DNA of 64,000 nucleotides. Source: Thalassobius sp047123305. GTDB taxonomy: Bacteria; Pseudomonadota; Alphaproteobacteria; Rhodobacterales; Rhodobacteraceae. Positions 1-9,185 of this stretch are shown here, piece by piece; within the stretch, counting starts at the first letter, position 1; each line of letters begins with the position of its first letter. Under the pieces are notes generated by a model, which worked only from the letters and a program-made list of their open reading frames with translations, did not search any database and was not told where the DNA came from. The position numbers and the translations under genes were made by a program. The DNA is taken from the NCBI RefSeq assembly GCF_047123305.1, contig NZ_CP138918.1:2976001-3040000 (forward strand), given 5' to 3'.

Positions 1-253
1 CCAGTTCGGCATTCAGCGTGGTGCCTTTCAGTGTCACAATGCCAGAGGTGACGGTGACGGTGACATCTTCATAGCCTTCCAGCTCGGTCAGGATATCGCG
101 GATCCGCACCGCAATGGCGGCGTCCACTGTTGCGCTGTCCTCGACCGAGATAGGGCTGGAGGGCTGTTCCGTCACAGGGGCGGTTTGAGCAAGCGCGGGC
201 AGGGCGCTCATTGGGAGGAGGGCAAGAAAGGTCAGGATCAGAAGAATGCGCAT
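1..253 (-). CDS. BON-domain periplasmic/membrane protein, partial (N-terminal part only)
   Basis: The first 84 residues of a leftward gene are visible; the rest lies beyond the window edge. An ATG at 253 opens a clear Sec signal peptide (hydrophobic core about residues 4-20, ALA then Gln at the likely cleavage site). After a Pro/Ser linker comes the beginning of a BON fold (helix IRDILTELEGY followed by strands VTVTV and GIVTLKG). BON domains bind membrane lipid. In Rhodobacteraceae this N-terminal arrangement is common in MscS-type mechanosensitive channels, so a channel is a reasonable guess, but no channel domain is visible here. Confidence 0.65.
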   Translation of the reverse strand, partial: MRILLILTFLALLPMSALPALAQTAPVTEQPSSPISVEDSATVDAAIAVRIRDILTELEGYEDVTVTVTSGIVTLKGTTLNAEL

Positions 254-329
254 CGGTCTATAGCAAAGCAGAATGAAAACTGCTGCCAGCCTAAGCGGCG
301 TTCTTGTGCCGGTGCAAGAGCGGAGCTGG

Positions 330-848
330 TCAGTCCTTCAACTCTTCCGGTTTAACCCCCCAGAGCTTGTCCTTCGGGGCCCAGCCTCGGTAACCGCCTG
401 CGTTGAGGCGGCACCAATCTGGGGTGCATTTTTCCATACGGGCGATCACGCCAAGCTCAACACGGGCCGAAATCGCAGTCTTTGGGTCGGGCCGCACGTG
501 CAGCGCCAGCATATCATGATCCACAATCACATGACGCACCCCCGACAATAGCGAATAATGGACCCATCCGCCTGCACCGTCGCGGTCACGCACGCGGCGC
601 CAGTGGCCGTATTCTGCGGTGATCTCGACCGGCATATTGCGGCGTTTGAACACCCAGTCGATTCGATGGGTCAAGGAAGGCCCGCGTCGCACATTGGCCT
701 CTGCCGCCTTCACCGAGACGTAGCGTGGCAAAGGCAGATTGGTCACCGGCCCGCGTTCGGGCTTGGCGGTTTCAGCGGCCAAACCAACCGGCATAGCGCC
801 CAACAGGGCAAGGCCCAAAAGGGCATGGATCAACGGGCGTCGAAACAT
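330..848 (-). CDS. SH3-domain periplasmic protein
   Basis: A 172-residue protein beginning at the ATG at 848. An upstream extension in frame exists but would overlap the start of the divergent dehydrogenase gene and lacks any signal peptide. Residues 1-25 form a Sec signal peptide (MFRRPLIHALLGLALLG...). Two bacterial SH3-like units follow, about residues 43-100 (ANVRRGPS...VFKRRNMPVEI...GWVHYSLLSG) and 105-168 (ALHVRPDP...GVIARMEKC...GYRGWAPKDKLWG). Such proteins are usually periplasmic and thought to bind peptidoglycan or proteins. A divergent dehydrogenase gene starts about 170 bp away. Confidence 0.8.
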   Translation of the reverse strand: MFRRPLIHALLGLALLGAMPVGLAAETAKPERGPVTNLPLPRYVSVKAAEANVRRGPSLTHRIDWVFKRRNMPVEITAEYGHWRRVRDRDGAGGWVHYSLLSGVRHVIVDHDMLALHVRPDPKTAISARVELGVIARMEKCTPDWCRLNAGGYRGWAPKDKLWGVKPEELKD

Positions 849-1017
849 CCTGACTGCGTCCTCAGTGTATTCGCGTCGTGATTTCCAAGCCGCTGAGGCG
901 TATTGTTGCCGTGGTCTTGGTCGTGCGCGAAATATTATTGCGGACCCCTTGTGGCCCGTTGCGTTATCCCGCACTGTGCCATCAACGCGCCGGTAATTGA
1001 AGAAGAGGAAGGCCAAG

Positions 1018-2004
1018 ATGGCATCTGGACGCCTGAGTGTTGTTGTCACGCGACGCTTGCCCGACGTGGTGGAAACACGCCTGAAGGAGCTGTTCGACGT
1101 CAAGCTCCGCCCTGACGACACCCCGATGAGCCGTGATGAACTGGCCGCTGCCATGCGCGAGGCCGATGTGCTGATCCCGACGCTGAATGACCGGATCGAC
1201 AATGGGCTGGTTTCGCAGGCAGGGCCACAGCTGCGCTTGATCGCCAATTATGGTGCTGGCGTGGACCACATTGACGTCGCCACCGCCCGGCAGCGTGGCA
1301 TTCAGGTGACCAATACACCCGGCGTTTTGACTGAAGACACCGCCGACATGACGATGGCCCTGATCCTTGCGGTGACCCGCCGCATCCCCGAAGGTCTGGC
1401 AGCGATGCAGACCGGTGACTGGAACGGCTGGGCGCCGACCTCCTTCCTAGGTGGCCGTGTTGCAGGCCGGCGTCTGGGCATTCTGGGGATGGGTCGCATT
1501 GGCCAGGCCGTGGCACGCCGCGCCAGCGCCTTTGGCATGCAGGTGTACTACCACAACCGTCACCGCCTGCGTGAAGAGACCGAGGCGGCGTTGGAGGCGA
1601 CCTATTGGGACAGTCTGGATCAGATGGTCGCCCGTATGGATGTGCTGTCGATCAACTGCCCCCATACGCCCTCGACCTTCCACCTGATGAATGCGCGGCG
1701 CCTGAGGTTGATGAAACCGTCCGCCGTGATCGTGAACACCTCTCGCGGTGAGGTGATCGACGAAAACGCGCTGACCCGCCAGTTGAAAGCGGGCGAACTG
1801 GCCGGCGCGGGTTTGGATGTTTACGAACATGGCTCAGAGGCCAATCCCGATCTGCGGGCCATGTCCAATGTGGTGATGCTGCCGCACATGGGATCCGCCA
1901 CCGAAGAGGGGCGGGTTGAGATGGGGGAAAAGGTCATCATCAACGTGAAAACTTTCGCCGACGGGCACCGACCGCCAGATTTGGTTCTGCAGGCGCTTGA
2001 CTAA
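1018..2004 (+). CDS. D-2-hydroxyacid dehydrogenase (glyoxylate/hydroxypyruvate reductase-like)
   Basis: A 328-residue NAD(P)H-dependent enzyme of the D-isomer-specific 2-hydroxyacid dehydrogenase family, which reduces glyoxylate, hydroxypyruvate or similar 2-oxoacids. The Rossmann motif GMGRIG lies near residue 155. The catalytic Arg is in NTSRGEVID, the Glu follows GLDVYEHGSE, and the acid-base His is in LPHMGSAT. Its N-terminal half resembles the GyaR/GhrB branch. The ATG at 1018 has a good Shine-Dalgarno (AGAGGAAGG) immediately upstream; a TTG at 997 would add seven Lys/Arg-rich residues and place that ribosome site inside the gene. Exact substrate cannot be read from sequence. Confidence 0.88.
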   Translation: MASGRLSVVVTRRLPDVVETRLKELFDVKLRPDDTPMSRDELAAAMREADVLIPTLNDRIDNGLVSQAGPQLRLIANYGAGVDHIDVATARQRGIQVTNTPGVLTEDTADMTMALILAVTRRIPEGLAAMQTGDWNGWAPTSFLGGRVAGRRLGILGMGRIGQAVARRASAFGMQVYYHNRHRLREETEAALEATYWDSLDQMVARMDVLSINCPHTPSTFHLMNARRLRLMKPSAVIVNTSRGEVIDENALTRQLKAGELAGAGLDVYEHGSEANPDLRAMSNVVMLPHMGSATEEGRVEMGEKVIINVKTFADGHRPPDLVLQALD

Positions 2005-2102
2005 TATGGATGCGGGGGGACGGAAACGTCCCCCGTTTTCTCTTGAAACTCGGTGACTACCGTTCCTACATCGCACCCAGATTGTATTTCTGGAGCGATT
2101 TG

Positions 2103-3464
2103 ATGAAACGCATTTTTCCCAGCGCCTGTGCCGCTGCCGTTATCGCTGGCCTCAGCGCCAGTTTCGCAGGGCCTGCCGCAGCCAACGCAGACAAGTCAGA
2201 TATTGACGGCATTTGGCAGGCGCAGGGCTACGGTTTCTGGCTGAGCGTCACCGGCGAAGAGGCCACGATTGACCAAATCACTGCTGGCGGCTGTGTCTCA
2301 ATGGCATCGATCAAAAGCGTGATCCGTGACGGGGCCGTGGCCCGCCTGCAAGACATCACCCTTAATGGCATGGGCGGGGCGCTCGGGCCTCTACAGGGCG
2401 AACTGACGCTGGAAGAGGACAGGCTGCTGCTGGATCTGGGCAAAGCCAACCTGATCTCCTTCACCCGCGCCGATGCGCTGCCCGAAAGCTGCACCAACCG
2501 GCCTGGCAGCGATGCTTTGGCCAGTTTCGACGTGCTCTGGCACGGGTTTCAGGAACACTACGCCTATTTCGATCTGCGCGGCGTCAACTGGGACGAGATG
2601 CGTGCCACCTATCGGCCGCAGGTCACGGCCGAAACCGATGATGAAACCCTGCTGAACATCTTCATCCAGATGCTGGGGCCACTGCGTGACGGCCATGTCT
2701 CCCTGATTACCCCAGAAGGCCAGATTGCCGATGACGTCTTGCCGGAGTGGGCCGAAGGGCTGGAGGCCGAGCAAATGGTCAATGTCGTGCGCAATGCCTT
2801 TACGCTCCACGCACCCGAAGGCACCCGCCCGGCAAGTTCCATGGGGCTGGGCATGACCGCCGAAGGGCTGGGCTATATGACGCTGATCAACTTCGACGAT
2901 GCGCTGGTCGCGGGTGAGGTGACGATGGCCTCTATTATGGGCGAGCTTTTGACTGCCGAGCCAAAGATGAAGGCACTGGTGATCGATACACGTGTGAATT
3001 TTGGCGGCAGCGATCTGGCAGGCTACGCTTTAGCGGCGCAACTGACTTCTGATTCTGTCGAGATCGGCAACAAAGCGGTTTGGGAGCAGGGTCGCTGGCA
3101 TACCGACACACCGCTGACAATTCAGCCTGCCAATGCGCATGTCTGGGACGGTCCGGTTTACCTGTTGACCAGCGGGGTCACCATCTCGGCGGCGGAAACC
3201 TTTGCGCTGGCGCTGTCGCATTTTGACAATGTCACGCTTGTTGGCGCGCCCAGCAATGGCATCCTGTCGGATATGTCCTTCCTCACCCTGCCCAACGGCT
3301 GGGCCGTGTCGCTGTCCAACGAACGCTACCTGAATGCGGCGGGTGAGAACTTCGAAGGTGCAGGCGTGCCGGTCGACATTGCAGTGCCGGTGCTGCCGGA
3401 GGAAATTGCCGCGGGACGCGACCGCGCCTATGAGGCGGTGCTGCAGCATCTTGCACAAAACTGA
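2103..3464 (+). CDS. S41 family peptidase (tail-specific protease-like), secreted
   Basis: A 453-residue protein. The ATG at 2103 has GGAGCG seven bases upstream and opens a Sec signal peptide (KRIFPSACAAAVIAGLSASFAGPAAA). The central region (DVLWHGFQEHYAYFDLRGVNWDEM) is the helical segment typical of S41 proteases and Tricorn-core proteins, and the C-terminal part carries the serine motif in GVTISAAETFALAL, followed by GAPSNG and a conserved tail. No PDZ domain is obvious between them. It is likely a periplasmic serine protease or protease-like protein with unknown substrate. It converges on the pirin gene, and no strong terminator was seen in the 57 bp between them. Confidence 0.8.
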   Translation: MKRIFPSACAAAVIAGLSASFAGPAAANADKSDIDGIWQAQGYGFWLSVTGEEATIDQITAGGCVSMASIKSVIRDGAVARLQDITLNGMGGALGPLQGELTLEEDRLLLDLGKANLISFTRADALPESCTNRPGSDALASFDVLWHGFQEHYAYFDLRGVNWDEMRATYRPQVTAETDDETLLNIFIQMLGPLRDGHVSLITPEGQIADDVLPEWAEGLEAEQMVNVVRNAFTLHAPEGTRPASSMGLGMTAEGLGYMTLINFDDALVAGEVTMASIMGELLTAEPKMKALVIDTRVNFGGSDLAGYALAAQLTSDSVEIGNKAVWEQGRWHTDTPLTIQPANAHVWDGPVYLLTSGVTISAAETFALALSHFDNVTLVGAPSNGILSDMSFLTLPNGWAVSLSNERYLNAAGENFEGAGVPVDIAVPVLPEEIAAGRDRAYEAVLQHLAQN

Positions 3465-3521
3465 TCCGGACCGAAGCTCAGGCCGAAGCCCGGATCGTAT
3501 TGCCTCTCGAACGTCGGGGCC

Positions 3522-4439
3522 TCAGGCCCTGGCGTCATGTTTGATAAAGGTGCCTTTGTTCAGTTCATCAAAAGCCTGCCGCAGTTCGGCCTGTGTGTTC
3601 ATCACAATTGGCCCATGCCAAGCCACAGGCTCCTGAATGGGGCGGCCGGTCATCAACAGGAACCGCAACCCTTCGTCCCCCGCCTGTACCGTGATCTCAT
3701 CGCCGGAACCAAAACGCACCAAAGTGCGGTTGCCGCTCTGGTCACGGAACGCCATTTCCTGGCCTTGATATTCTTTCTCCACCTGAATGCCGATCGGGTT
3801 GGAGGCATCGCGGAACTGGCCAGATCCGGCAAAGACATAGGCCAAAGCATTGGCCCGCGTGTCCACTTTGAAGGTTTTGCGCCGTCCCGCAGGCACCGAA
3901 ATGTCCAGCAACATCGGATTGGCCGCAATGCCATCCACCGGGCTTTGTTTGCCCCAGAATGAGCCGATCAGCACCTTCACCACGGTGCCGTCATCATCCA
4001 CCTCCACCGGCAAGTCAGTGGCGCCAATGTCCTGATAGCGCGGTTTGGTCATCTTCAGATCTCGCGGCAGATTGGCCCAAAGCTGAAACCCATGCATCTG
4101 CCCCTTGGCATCCCCCAAGGGCATCTCCTGATGCACAATGCCGGACCCTGCGGTCATCCACTGGATCGATCCCGGTCCCAGAATACCACGGTTGCCGAGG
4201 CTGTCGGCATGTTCCACCTCTCCTTCCAGCACATAGGTGATGGTCTCAATCCCGCGGTGAGGATGCCAGGGGAAGCCCTTGGAATACATCCGCGGATCAT
4301 CGTTGCGGAAATCATCCATCATCAAGAATGGATCGGTCAGGCTGGGATCGTCAAATCCGAACACACGGTGCAAATGCACCCCGGCGCCTTCCATGGCGGG
4401 CTGGGATTGCGAGGTGGCTACAACAGGTCTGAAGGTCAT
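3522..4439 (-). CDS. pirin family protein
   Basis: A 305-residue bicupin. The N-terminal cupin has the pirin metal ligands: two His in HPHRG and a His and Glu in VHQEMP. The core motif ETITYVLEGEVEH is also intact. The C-terminal pirin_C cupin follows from about residue 175. Pirins are Fe-binding proteins; some act as quercetin 2,3-dioxygenases and others as redox sensors or regulators, so the role here is open. The start at 4439 is chosen because GGAGA lies eight bases upstream; a longer in-frame reading lacks homology to the family. The gene is followed upstream by a dispersed repeat copy. Confidence 0.88.
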   Translation of the reverse strand: MTFRPVVATSQSQPAMEGAGVHLHRVFGFDDPSLTDPFLMMDDFRNDDPRMYSKGFPWHPHRGIETITYVLEGEVEHADSLGNRGILGPGSIQWMTAGSGIVHQEMPLGDAKGQMHGFQLWANLPRDLKMTKPRYQDIGATDLPVEVDDDGTVVKVLIGSFWGKQSPVDGIAANPMLLDISVPAGRRKTFKVDTRANALAYVFAGSGQFRDASNPIGIQVEKEYQGQEMAFRDQSGNRTLVRFGSGDEITVQAGDEGLRFLLMTGRPIQEPVAWHGPIVMNTQAELRQAFDELNKGTFIKHDARA

Positions 4440-4585
4440 GGGGTGTCTCCTTAGCTTTGCCAAGGATATGGCCTGTGTCAGCTCACAGACAAATCCCCAT
4501 GAACACACCCCAGTTGTGCAGACACGCGCAATCCAGATGTGCGCCTGCGGCGCGCAGAATGTCTCGGCCTTGCGGCCTCGGGCTT

Positions 4586-4680
4586 GCCTGCGGCGCGGAT
4601 ATTTGTGCCAAAGAGAAAGCGGCTTCTTCTTGGTCCAAATATCCCGGGGAGTCCGACGCAGTCGGGCGGGGCAGCGCCCC
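4586..4680. repeat. dispersed intergenic repeat, copy 1
   Basis: A 95-bp element that recurs at 9186-9280 with only two differences. It contains the core CTTCTTGGTCCAAATATCCC, then an inverted pair GTCCGAC-GCA-GTCGGgC (one mismatch here) and a second hairpin GGGGC-AGC-GCCCC. It lies in the 265-bp gap between the pirin and panB genes, so it follows the 3' end of no gene on the plus strand. Shorter, more diverged copies occur at 53790 and 54671. Confidence 0.9.
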
Positions 4681-4704
4681 TTGCGCCCCATCGGCTTTGT
4701 TTTC

Positions 4705-5514
4705 CTATTTGTAAGTGTGCTCTGGCCCCGGGAAGGTGCGGGATTTCACGTCTTCGGCATAGTCCGAGACTGCGCGGTCGATGGCAGGGCCGAGGTCGCC
4801 ATATTGTTTGACAAATTTTGGCGTCCAGGCGTTGAGACCCAGCATGTCCTCCAGCACAAGAATCTGCCCGTCACATTCGGCCGAGGCGCCGATGCCGATG
4901 GTGGGGATCTCTACCTGTTTGGTGATTTTGGCGGCCAGCGGTTCCACCATGCCTTCCAATACCAGTGCAAAAGCGCCGGCCTCGGTCACGGCTGTTGCGT
5001 CGGCCTCATGGGCGGGCCAGCTGTCTTCGTCGCGGCCTTGGGTTTTAAAGCCGCCCATGACATGGCTGGACTGCGGTGTCAGGCCGATATGCGCCATCAC
5101 CGGAATGCCGCGTTCGGTGAGGAAGCGGATGGTTTCGGCCATTCGTGCGCCGCCTTCCAGCTTTACCGCGCCACAGCCGGTTTCCTTCATGATGCGGGCC
5201 GCGTTACGGAAGGCGACGGCGGGGCTTTCCTCATAGGTGCCGAAGGGCATGTCCACCACCACCAGCGCCTTCTGGGTGCCGCGCACCACCGCTTTGCCAT
5301 GCATGATCATCAGATCCAGCGGCACGCCCACGGTGCTTTCCATGCCGTGCATCACCATGCCGAGGCTGTCGCCCACAAGGATGAAGTCGGCGTATTTGTC
5401 GACAATGGCGGCGGTGTGGGCGTGGTAAGAGGTCAGTGAAACAATCGGCTCCGCCCCTTTGCGGGCGGTGATTTGCGGCACGGTGGTACGGCGGATCGGG
5501 GTTTGGCTGCTCAT
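4705..5514 (-). CDS. panB: 3-methyl-2-oxobutanoate hydroxymethyltransferase
   Basis: A 269-residue ketopantoate hydroxymethyltransferase. It transfers a hydroxymethyl group from 5,10-methylenetetrahydrofolate to 3-methyl-2-oxobutanoate, the first committed step of pantothenate synthesis. Family motifs are intact: LTSYHAHTA near the N-terminus, the metal-binding LVGDSLGMVMHG, VVVDMPFGTYEESP and the GCGAVKLEGG segment. Its ATG overlaps the stop codon of panC by four bases (ATGA type), so the two are translated from one panC-panB message. Confidence 0.97.
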   Translation of the reverse strand: MSSQTPIRRTTVPQITARKGAEPIVSLTSYHAHTAAIVDKYADFILVGDSLGMVMHGMESTVGVPLDLMIMHGKAVVRGTQKALVVVDMPFGTYEESPAVAFRNAARIMKETGCGAVKLEGGARMAETIRFLTERGIPVMAHIGLTPQSSHVMGGFKTQGRDEDSWPAHEADATAVTEAGAFALVLEGMVEPLAAKITKQVEIPTIGIGASAECDGQILVLEDMLGLNAWTPKFVKQYGDLGPAIDRAVSDYAEDVKSRTFPGPEHTYK

Positions 5515-6356
5515 GGCTGGATCACCTTTTGGTCAATCAAGAGAATGTCGGAGAACTGAACGGACAGCATCACGGCCAGCGGTGTGGTCAGGGGGCCGTG
5601 CAGATTGTCCAATGTGTCGGCGGTCACCGTATCAAGTCCCTGCAGGGTGGCGCGGGGTTCGGTGGCAATGGTGTTGGCGATGACATCGCGGATTGCCTCC
5701 ACCGTGGTGCCGGTTTTGGCCAGATCTTCGGCCGCCTGCAGCGCCTGTGACAGCACCACGGCGGCGGCGCGATCTTCTGCTGTCAGGCGCAGGTTGCGGG
5801 AGGACATCGCCAGCCCGTCCGCTTCTCGGCAGATGGGGCCGCCAAGGATCTCAACCGGCATATGCAGATCGGCCACCATGCGCTTGATCACCTGCAGCTG
5901 TTGATAGTCCTTTTCGCCAAACACGGCGACATCGGGCTGCACAATGTTGAACAGGCGGGTCACCACCGAGGTCACGCCCCGAAAGTGGCCCGGACGGATT
6001 TTGCCGTGCAGAATATTGGCCAGATGGGTGGTTTCCACGATGGTTTCATGGCCCGGCGGGTAGATCGTGGTCACTTCGGGCAGGAAGACAATCTCCACAC
6101 CAGCCTCTTGCAGCATCGCCAGATCACGCGCCTCATCCCGTGGATAGCTTTGCAGATCTGCCGCCTGGCCAAATTGAGTGGGATTGACAAAAATCGACGC
6201 CACCGTGGCCTCGCTCGCAGTTTTTGCTAAGGAGACCAGCGACATATGCCCTGCATGCAAAGCCCCCATGGTCGGTACAAAGCCAATACGTTGGCCTGCA
6301 GTACGCAGCGCGGCTACAGCGGCGCGCGTTTCCTCCACTGTCCGGCAGATCTTCAT
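5511..6356 (-). CDS. panC: pantothenate synthetase (pantoate--beta-alanine ligase)
   Basis: A 281-residue ATP-dependent ligase joining pantoate and beta-alanine. The class I nucleotidyl-transferase signature is present as PTMGALHAGHMSLV, followed by SIFVNPTQFG, the pantoate site FGEKDYQQLQVIKRMV and the SSRNLRL loop. The ATG at 6356 follows CGGAGGAA by four bases and begins MKICRTVEE, the usual N-terminus; a ten-residue basic extension upstream is unlikely to be translated. First gene of the panC-panB pair, divergent from the dimethylglycine dehydrogenase-like gene. Confidence 0.96.
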   Translation of the reverse strand: MKICRTVEETRAAVAALRTAGQRIGFVPTMGALHAGHMSLVSLAKTASEATVASIFVNPTQFGQAADLQSYPRDEARDLAMLQEAGVEIVFLPEVTTIYPPGHETIVETTHLANILHGKIRPGHFRGVTSVVTRLFNIVQPDVAVFGEKDYQQLQVIKRMVADLHMPVEILGGPICREADGLAMSSRNLRLTAEDRAAAVVLSQALQAAEDLAKTGTTVEAIRDVIANTIATEPRATLQGLDTVTADTLDNLHGPLTTPLAVMLSVQFSDILLIDQKVIQP

Positions 6357-6497
6357 GCCGTTCCTCCGTGTTCGTTTGGCGCCCAAGACACCATTTGATC
6401 TACCGTATATTTACGGTGTGTGCTGCGATGCGGCAAGGGGGCGATTTGCGGACGGGACGTTACGTCGCCTTTCGCCTCTTCCGAGGCGGGCCGTGAG

Positions 6498-6517
6498 AAC
6501 CGACATCGGTGTCGGTT
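6498..6517. promoter_or_regulatory. inverted repeat upstream of the DMGDH-like gene
   Basis: AACCGACA-TCGG-TGTCGGTT is a perfect eight-base inverted repeat with a four-base centre, about 104 bp before the start of the 6621 gene in a 264-bp divergent intergenic region. A second short one, CCGTA-TATT-TACGG, lies near 6403-6416. Either could be an operator or an RNA hairpin. No glycine-riboswitch core was recognised in the region. Confidence 0.35.
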
Positions 6518-6620
6518 TCGCGCGATCAGAGGTCGGCTGGGTTGAGAGGGGCGGCGCAGAACACGGCAAGATCACAGGCAAATCGAAGAAGATACTTGCG
6601 TCCATCGGAGGGGCTCGCAC

Positions 6621-9128
6621 ATGAAAACCCAAGTCAAAGCACTTGTTGTCGGCGGTGGGGCCGTTGGCACCTCGATCGCCTATCACCTGGCCAAGGCCGG
6701 TTGGGACGATGTTATGCTGATTGAGCGCGACGAGCTGACCTCGGGCTCGACCTGGCATGCGGCCGGGCTGCTGCCGCTCTTTAACATGAGCTATGCGACC
6801 ACCCATATTCACCAGTACTCGGTGGATTTCTACAAGACGCTGGAAGAAGAGACGGGGCTGAACGCCGGTTTTGCCGTGGTGGGCAACCTGCGTATGGCGC
6901 AGACCCAGGAGCGGATGGATGAGTATATGCTCTATGCCTCCACCGCCGAAACTTGTGGCGTGAAATATGAATGGCTGAGCCCGGATCAGATCAAAGAGCG
7001 CTGGCCGCTGATTGAGACCTCGGACCTGAAGGGGGCGATCTATCACACCGAAGACGGCTACATTAACCCCGCCGACGTGACCCAGGCGATGGCCAAAGGC
7101 GCCCGCCAGCGTGGTGTCGAGATCCACCGCAAGATGCAGGCCGATGATTTCCACTGGACCGGCACCCATTGGGAGGTCACCTGCACCAAGATGGTGGAAA
7201 AGGGTGGCAATCTGGTGGAATCCGACGAAAAGGTTGTGATCACTGCGGAACACGTTGTGACTGCCTCGGGCAACCATGCGCAGCGCACCGCCAAGATGCT
7301 GGGCATCAAAATGCCGGCGATCCCGGTGGAACACACCTTCATCGTGATGGATCAGGATCCTGAGCTGGTTAAATGGCGCGAGGCAGGCAACGCTGAACAC
7401 CCCGTTGTGCGCGACGCTGATGCGCAGTCCTACGCCCGTGAGGAACGAGGCGGCTGGATTCTGGGCATCTACGAGAAAGACGCACCAGCGCGGTTTGAAC
7501 ATGGTGTGCCCGATAGCTTCCGCGCCGATCTGTTCCCGCTGGATCTGGACCGGATTGCCGAACAGTACATGAAGATGACCGAACGGGTGCCGTCCTGTGC
7601 CGAATCCGGTCTGAAAGACGATTTTAACGGCCCGATCTGCTACACCCCGGATGGCAACCCACTGGTAGGTCCGGCGCCGGGGCTGCGCAACATGTGGCTG
7701 GCTGAAGGCTTCTCCTTCGGGATCACCGCGGCAGGCGGCACCGGTTATTACCTCGCCCAGATGATGGTGGACGGTGAGGCCGAGATCGACATGGCTTCGC
7801 TTGATCCGAAACGCTACTCCTCCAACTGGATGACAACCGAGTTTGCCGCGCGCAAAAACGAAGAGTGCTACGAGCACGTCTACATCCTGCACCACCCGGA
7901 TGAGGAACGCCCCGCTGCCCGGCCTTTGCGGTGCTCACCCGCCTATGACCGGCAGAAAGAACGCGGCGCGCAGTTTGGCTGGGTCAATGGCTGGGAACGT
8001 CCGAACTACTATGGGCCGCTTGATGCGCCGGACAATTTTGATGAGGAAAGCCGCAGCTTCCGCCGGGGCAAATGGTGGCAATATACTGTGGAGGAGGCCA
8101 AAGCGATCCGCGAAGGCGTCGGCCTGATCGATGCCACCGCCTTCACCAAACATGTGGTCAAAGGCCCCGGCGCCACCCAGTTCCTGGATTGGTTCACCTG
8201 TAACAAGCTGCCGAAAATCGGCCGCATCAACCTGACCTATGCGCTGACCAGCCACGGCACCACCCGCACCGAATACACCATCGTGCGCAATGGCGAGAAT
8301 AACTATTACCTCGTCTCCGCAGGGGCCTGGACGGAATATGACGCTGACTTCCTGCGCAAAGCCGCCGAAGACAAGATGGAAGAGTTCGGCTACATCGAGA
8401 TCCAGGATGTCACCACCCAGTGGGGCGTTTTTGCCATCGCTGGCCCCAAAGCGCGCGACGTGCTGAAAGAGGTGATCGTGGACGCAGATCCCGAAACAGC
8501 TCTGTCGAACAAACGTTTCCCCTGGCTGTCGGCGCGCCAGATCGAACTGGGCATGTGCCCGGTCAATGCGATCCGTGTGGCCTATACCGGTGAACTGGGC
8601 TGGGAGCTGCATCACCCGATAGAGATGCAGAACTACCTGTTCGACCTCTTGGAGAAAGCCGGTGAGAAACACGGTATGAAACTGGTCGGCGCACGGGCGC
8701 AGAACTGGCTGCGCCAAGAGAAGAGTTACCGCGCTTTTGGCACCGAACTGGGCCGCGATGCCACCCCGGCCGAGGCTGATCTGCCGCGCTTCATCGACCT
8801 CAGCAAAGACTTCCACGGCAAGGCCGCAATGGAAGAACTGGGTGTGCGGGTGAAATGCTGCACCTTGTTGATCGACGGGCCGGAGGATGCCGACCCCTGG
8901 GGCCGTGAGGTGCTTTACACGCCCGAAGGCGAGCGGGTAGGCCGCTTGACCTCGGGTGGCTATTCGGTGGCCTTTGAGAAATCGATTGGCATGGGCTATG
9001 TCACGCCGGATCTGGCTGTGGAAGGCACCAAGCTGAAGGTGAAAATGCAAGACAAGCTGTGGGATGCCACCGTCACCTGTGACAGCCCCTATGACCCGAA
9101 AAACGAAACCATCCGCCAGAACGGCTAA
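6621..9128 (+). CDS. dimethylglycine/sarcosine dehydrogenase-like flavoprotein (FAD oxidoreductase-GcvT fusion)
   Basis: An 835-residue two-part enzyme. The N-terminal half is a DAO-type FAD domain with the dinucleotide motif GGGAVG (residues 11-16) and TWHAAGL, whose His46 sits where dimethylglycine dehydrogenases attach FAD covalently. The C-terminal half (from about residue 450) is a GcvT/aminomethyltransferase-type folate domain with YTGELGWELH and EKSYRAFG. These enzymes oxidatively demethylate dimethylglycine or sarcosine and pass the one-carbon unit to tetrahydrofolate. GGAGGGG lies eight bases before the ATG. Dimethylglycine is the most likely substrate, given a separate complete sarcosine oxidase operon at 47770-53035, but this is inference. 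Confidence 0.88.
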   Translation: MKTQVKALVVGGGAVGTSIAYHLAKAGWDDVMLIERDELTSGSTWHAAGLLPLFNMSYATTHIHQYSVDFYKTLEEETGLNAGFAVVGNLRMAQTQERMDEYMLYASTAETCGVKYEWLSPDQIKERWPLIETSDLKGAIYHTEDGYINPADVTQAMAKGARQRGVEIHRKMQADDFHWTGTHWEVTCTKMVEKGGNLVESDEKVVITAEHVVTASGNHAQRTAKMLGIKMPAIPVEHTFIVMDQDPELVKWREAGNAEHPVVRDADAQSYAREERGGWILGIYEKDAPARFEHGVPDSFRADLFPLDLDRIAEQYMKMTERVPSCAESGLKDDFNGPICYTPDGNPLVGPAPGLRNMWLAEGFSFGITAAGGTGYYLAQMMVDGEAEIDMASLDPKRYSSNWMTTEFAARKNEECYEHVYILHHPDEERPAARPLRCSPAYDRQKERGAQFGWVNGWERPNYYGPLDAPDNFDEESRSFRRGKWWQYTVEEAKAIREGVGLIDATAFTKHVVKGPGATQFLDWFTCNKLPKIGRINLTYALTSHGTTRTEYTIVRNGENNYYLVSAGAWTEYDADFLRKAAEDKMEEFGYIEIQDVTTQWGVFAIAGPKARDVLKEVIVDADPETALSNKRFPWLSARQIELGMCPVNAIRVAYTGELGWELHHPIEMQNYLFDLLEKAGEKHGMKLVGARAQNWLRQEKSYRAFGTELGRDATPAEADLPRFIDLSKDFHGKAAMEELGVRVKCCTLLIDGPEDADPWGREVLYTPEGERVGRLTSGGYSVAFEKSIGMGYVTPDLAVEGTKLKVKMQDKLWDATVTCDSPYDPKNETIRQNG

Positions 9129-9154
9129 GGGTTCAAAAAGAGAAGTGATATTGT

Positions 9155-9184
9155 GCGCCCCTGTCGGGGCGCGCTTTGTTTTAT
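9155..9184 (+). terminator. rho-independent terminator after the DMGDH-like gene
   Basis: GCGCCCC-TGTC-GGGGCGC is a perfect seven-pair GC stem followed by GCTTTGTTTT, 27 bp after the stop codon of the 6621 gene. Confidence 0.85.
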
Positions 9185-9185
9185 G

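Noticed and set aside
997..1017. TTG start adding seven basic residues to the 2-hydroxyacid dehydrogenase
   Set aside because: It would place the good AGAGGAAGG ribosome site inside the coding sequence; the ATG at 1018 is better.
3463..3496. Inverted repeat GATCCGG...CCGGATC between the S41 and pirin genes as a terminator
   Set aside because: Only seven pairs, a 20-base loop and no T-tract on either strand.
4279..5439. Open frame of 386 codons on the plus strand over the pirin start and panB
   Set aside because: Composition is that of an antisense shadow, and panB on the other strand has all family motifs.
6357..6620. Glycine riboswitch upstream of the DMGDH-like gene
   Set aside because: The conserved glycine aptamer cores were not found; only short inverted repeats are present.
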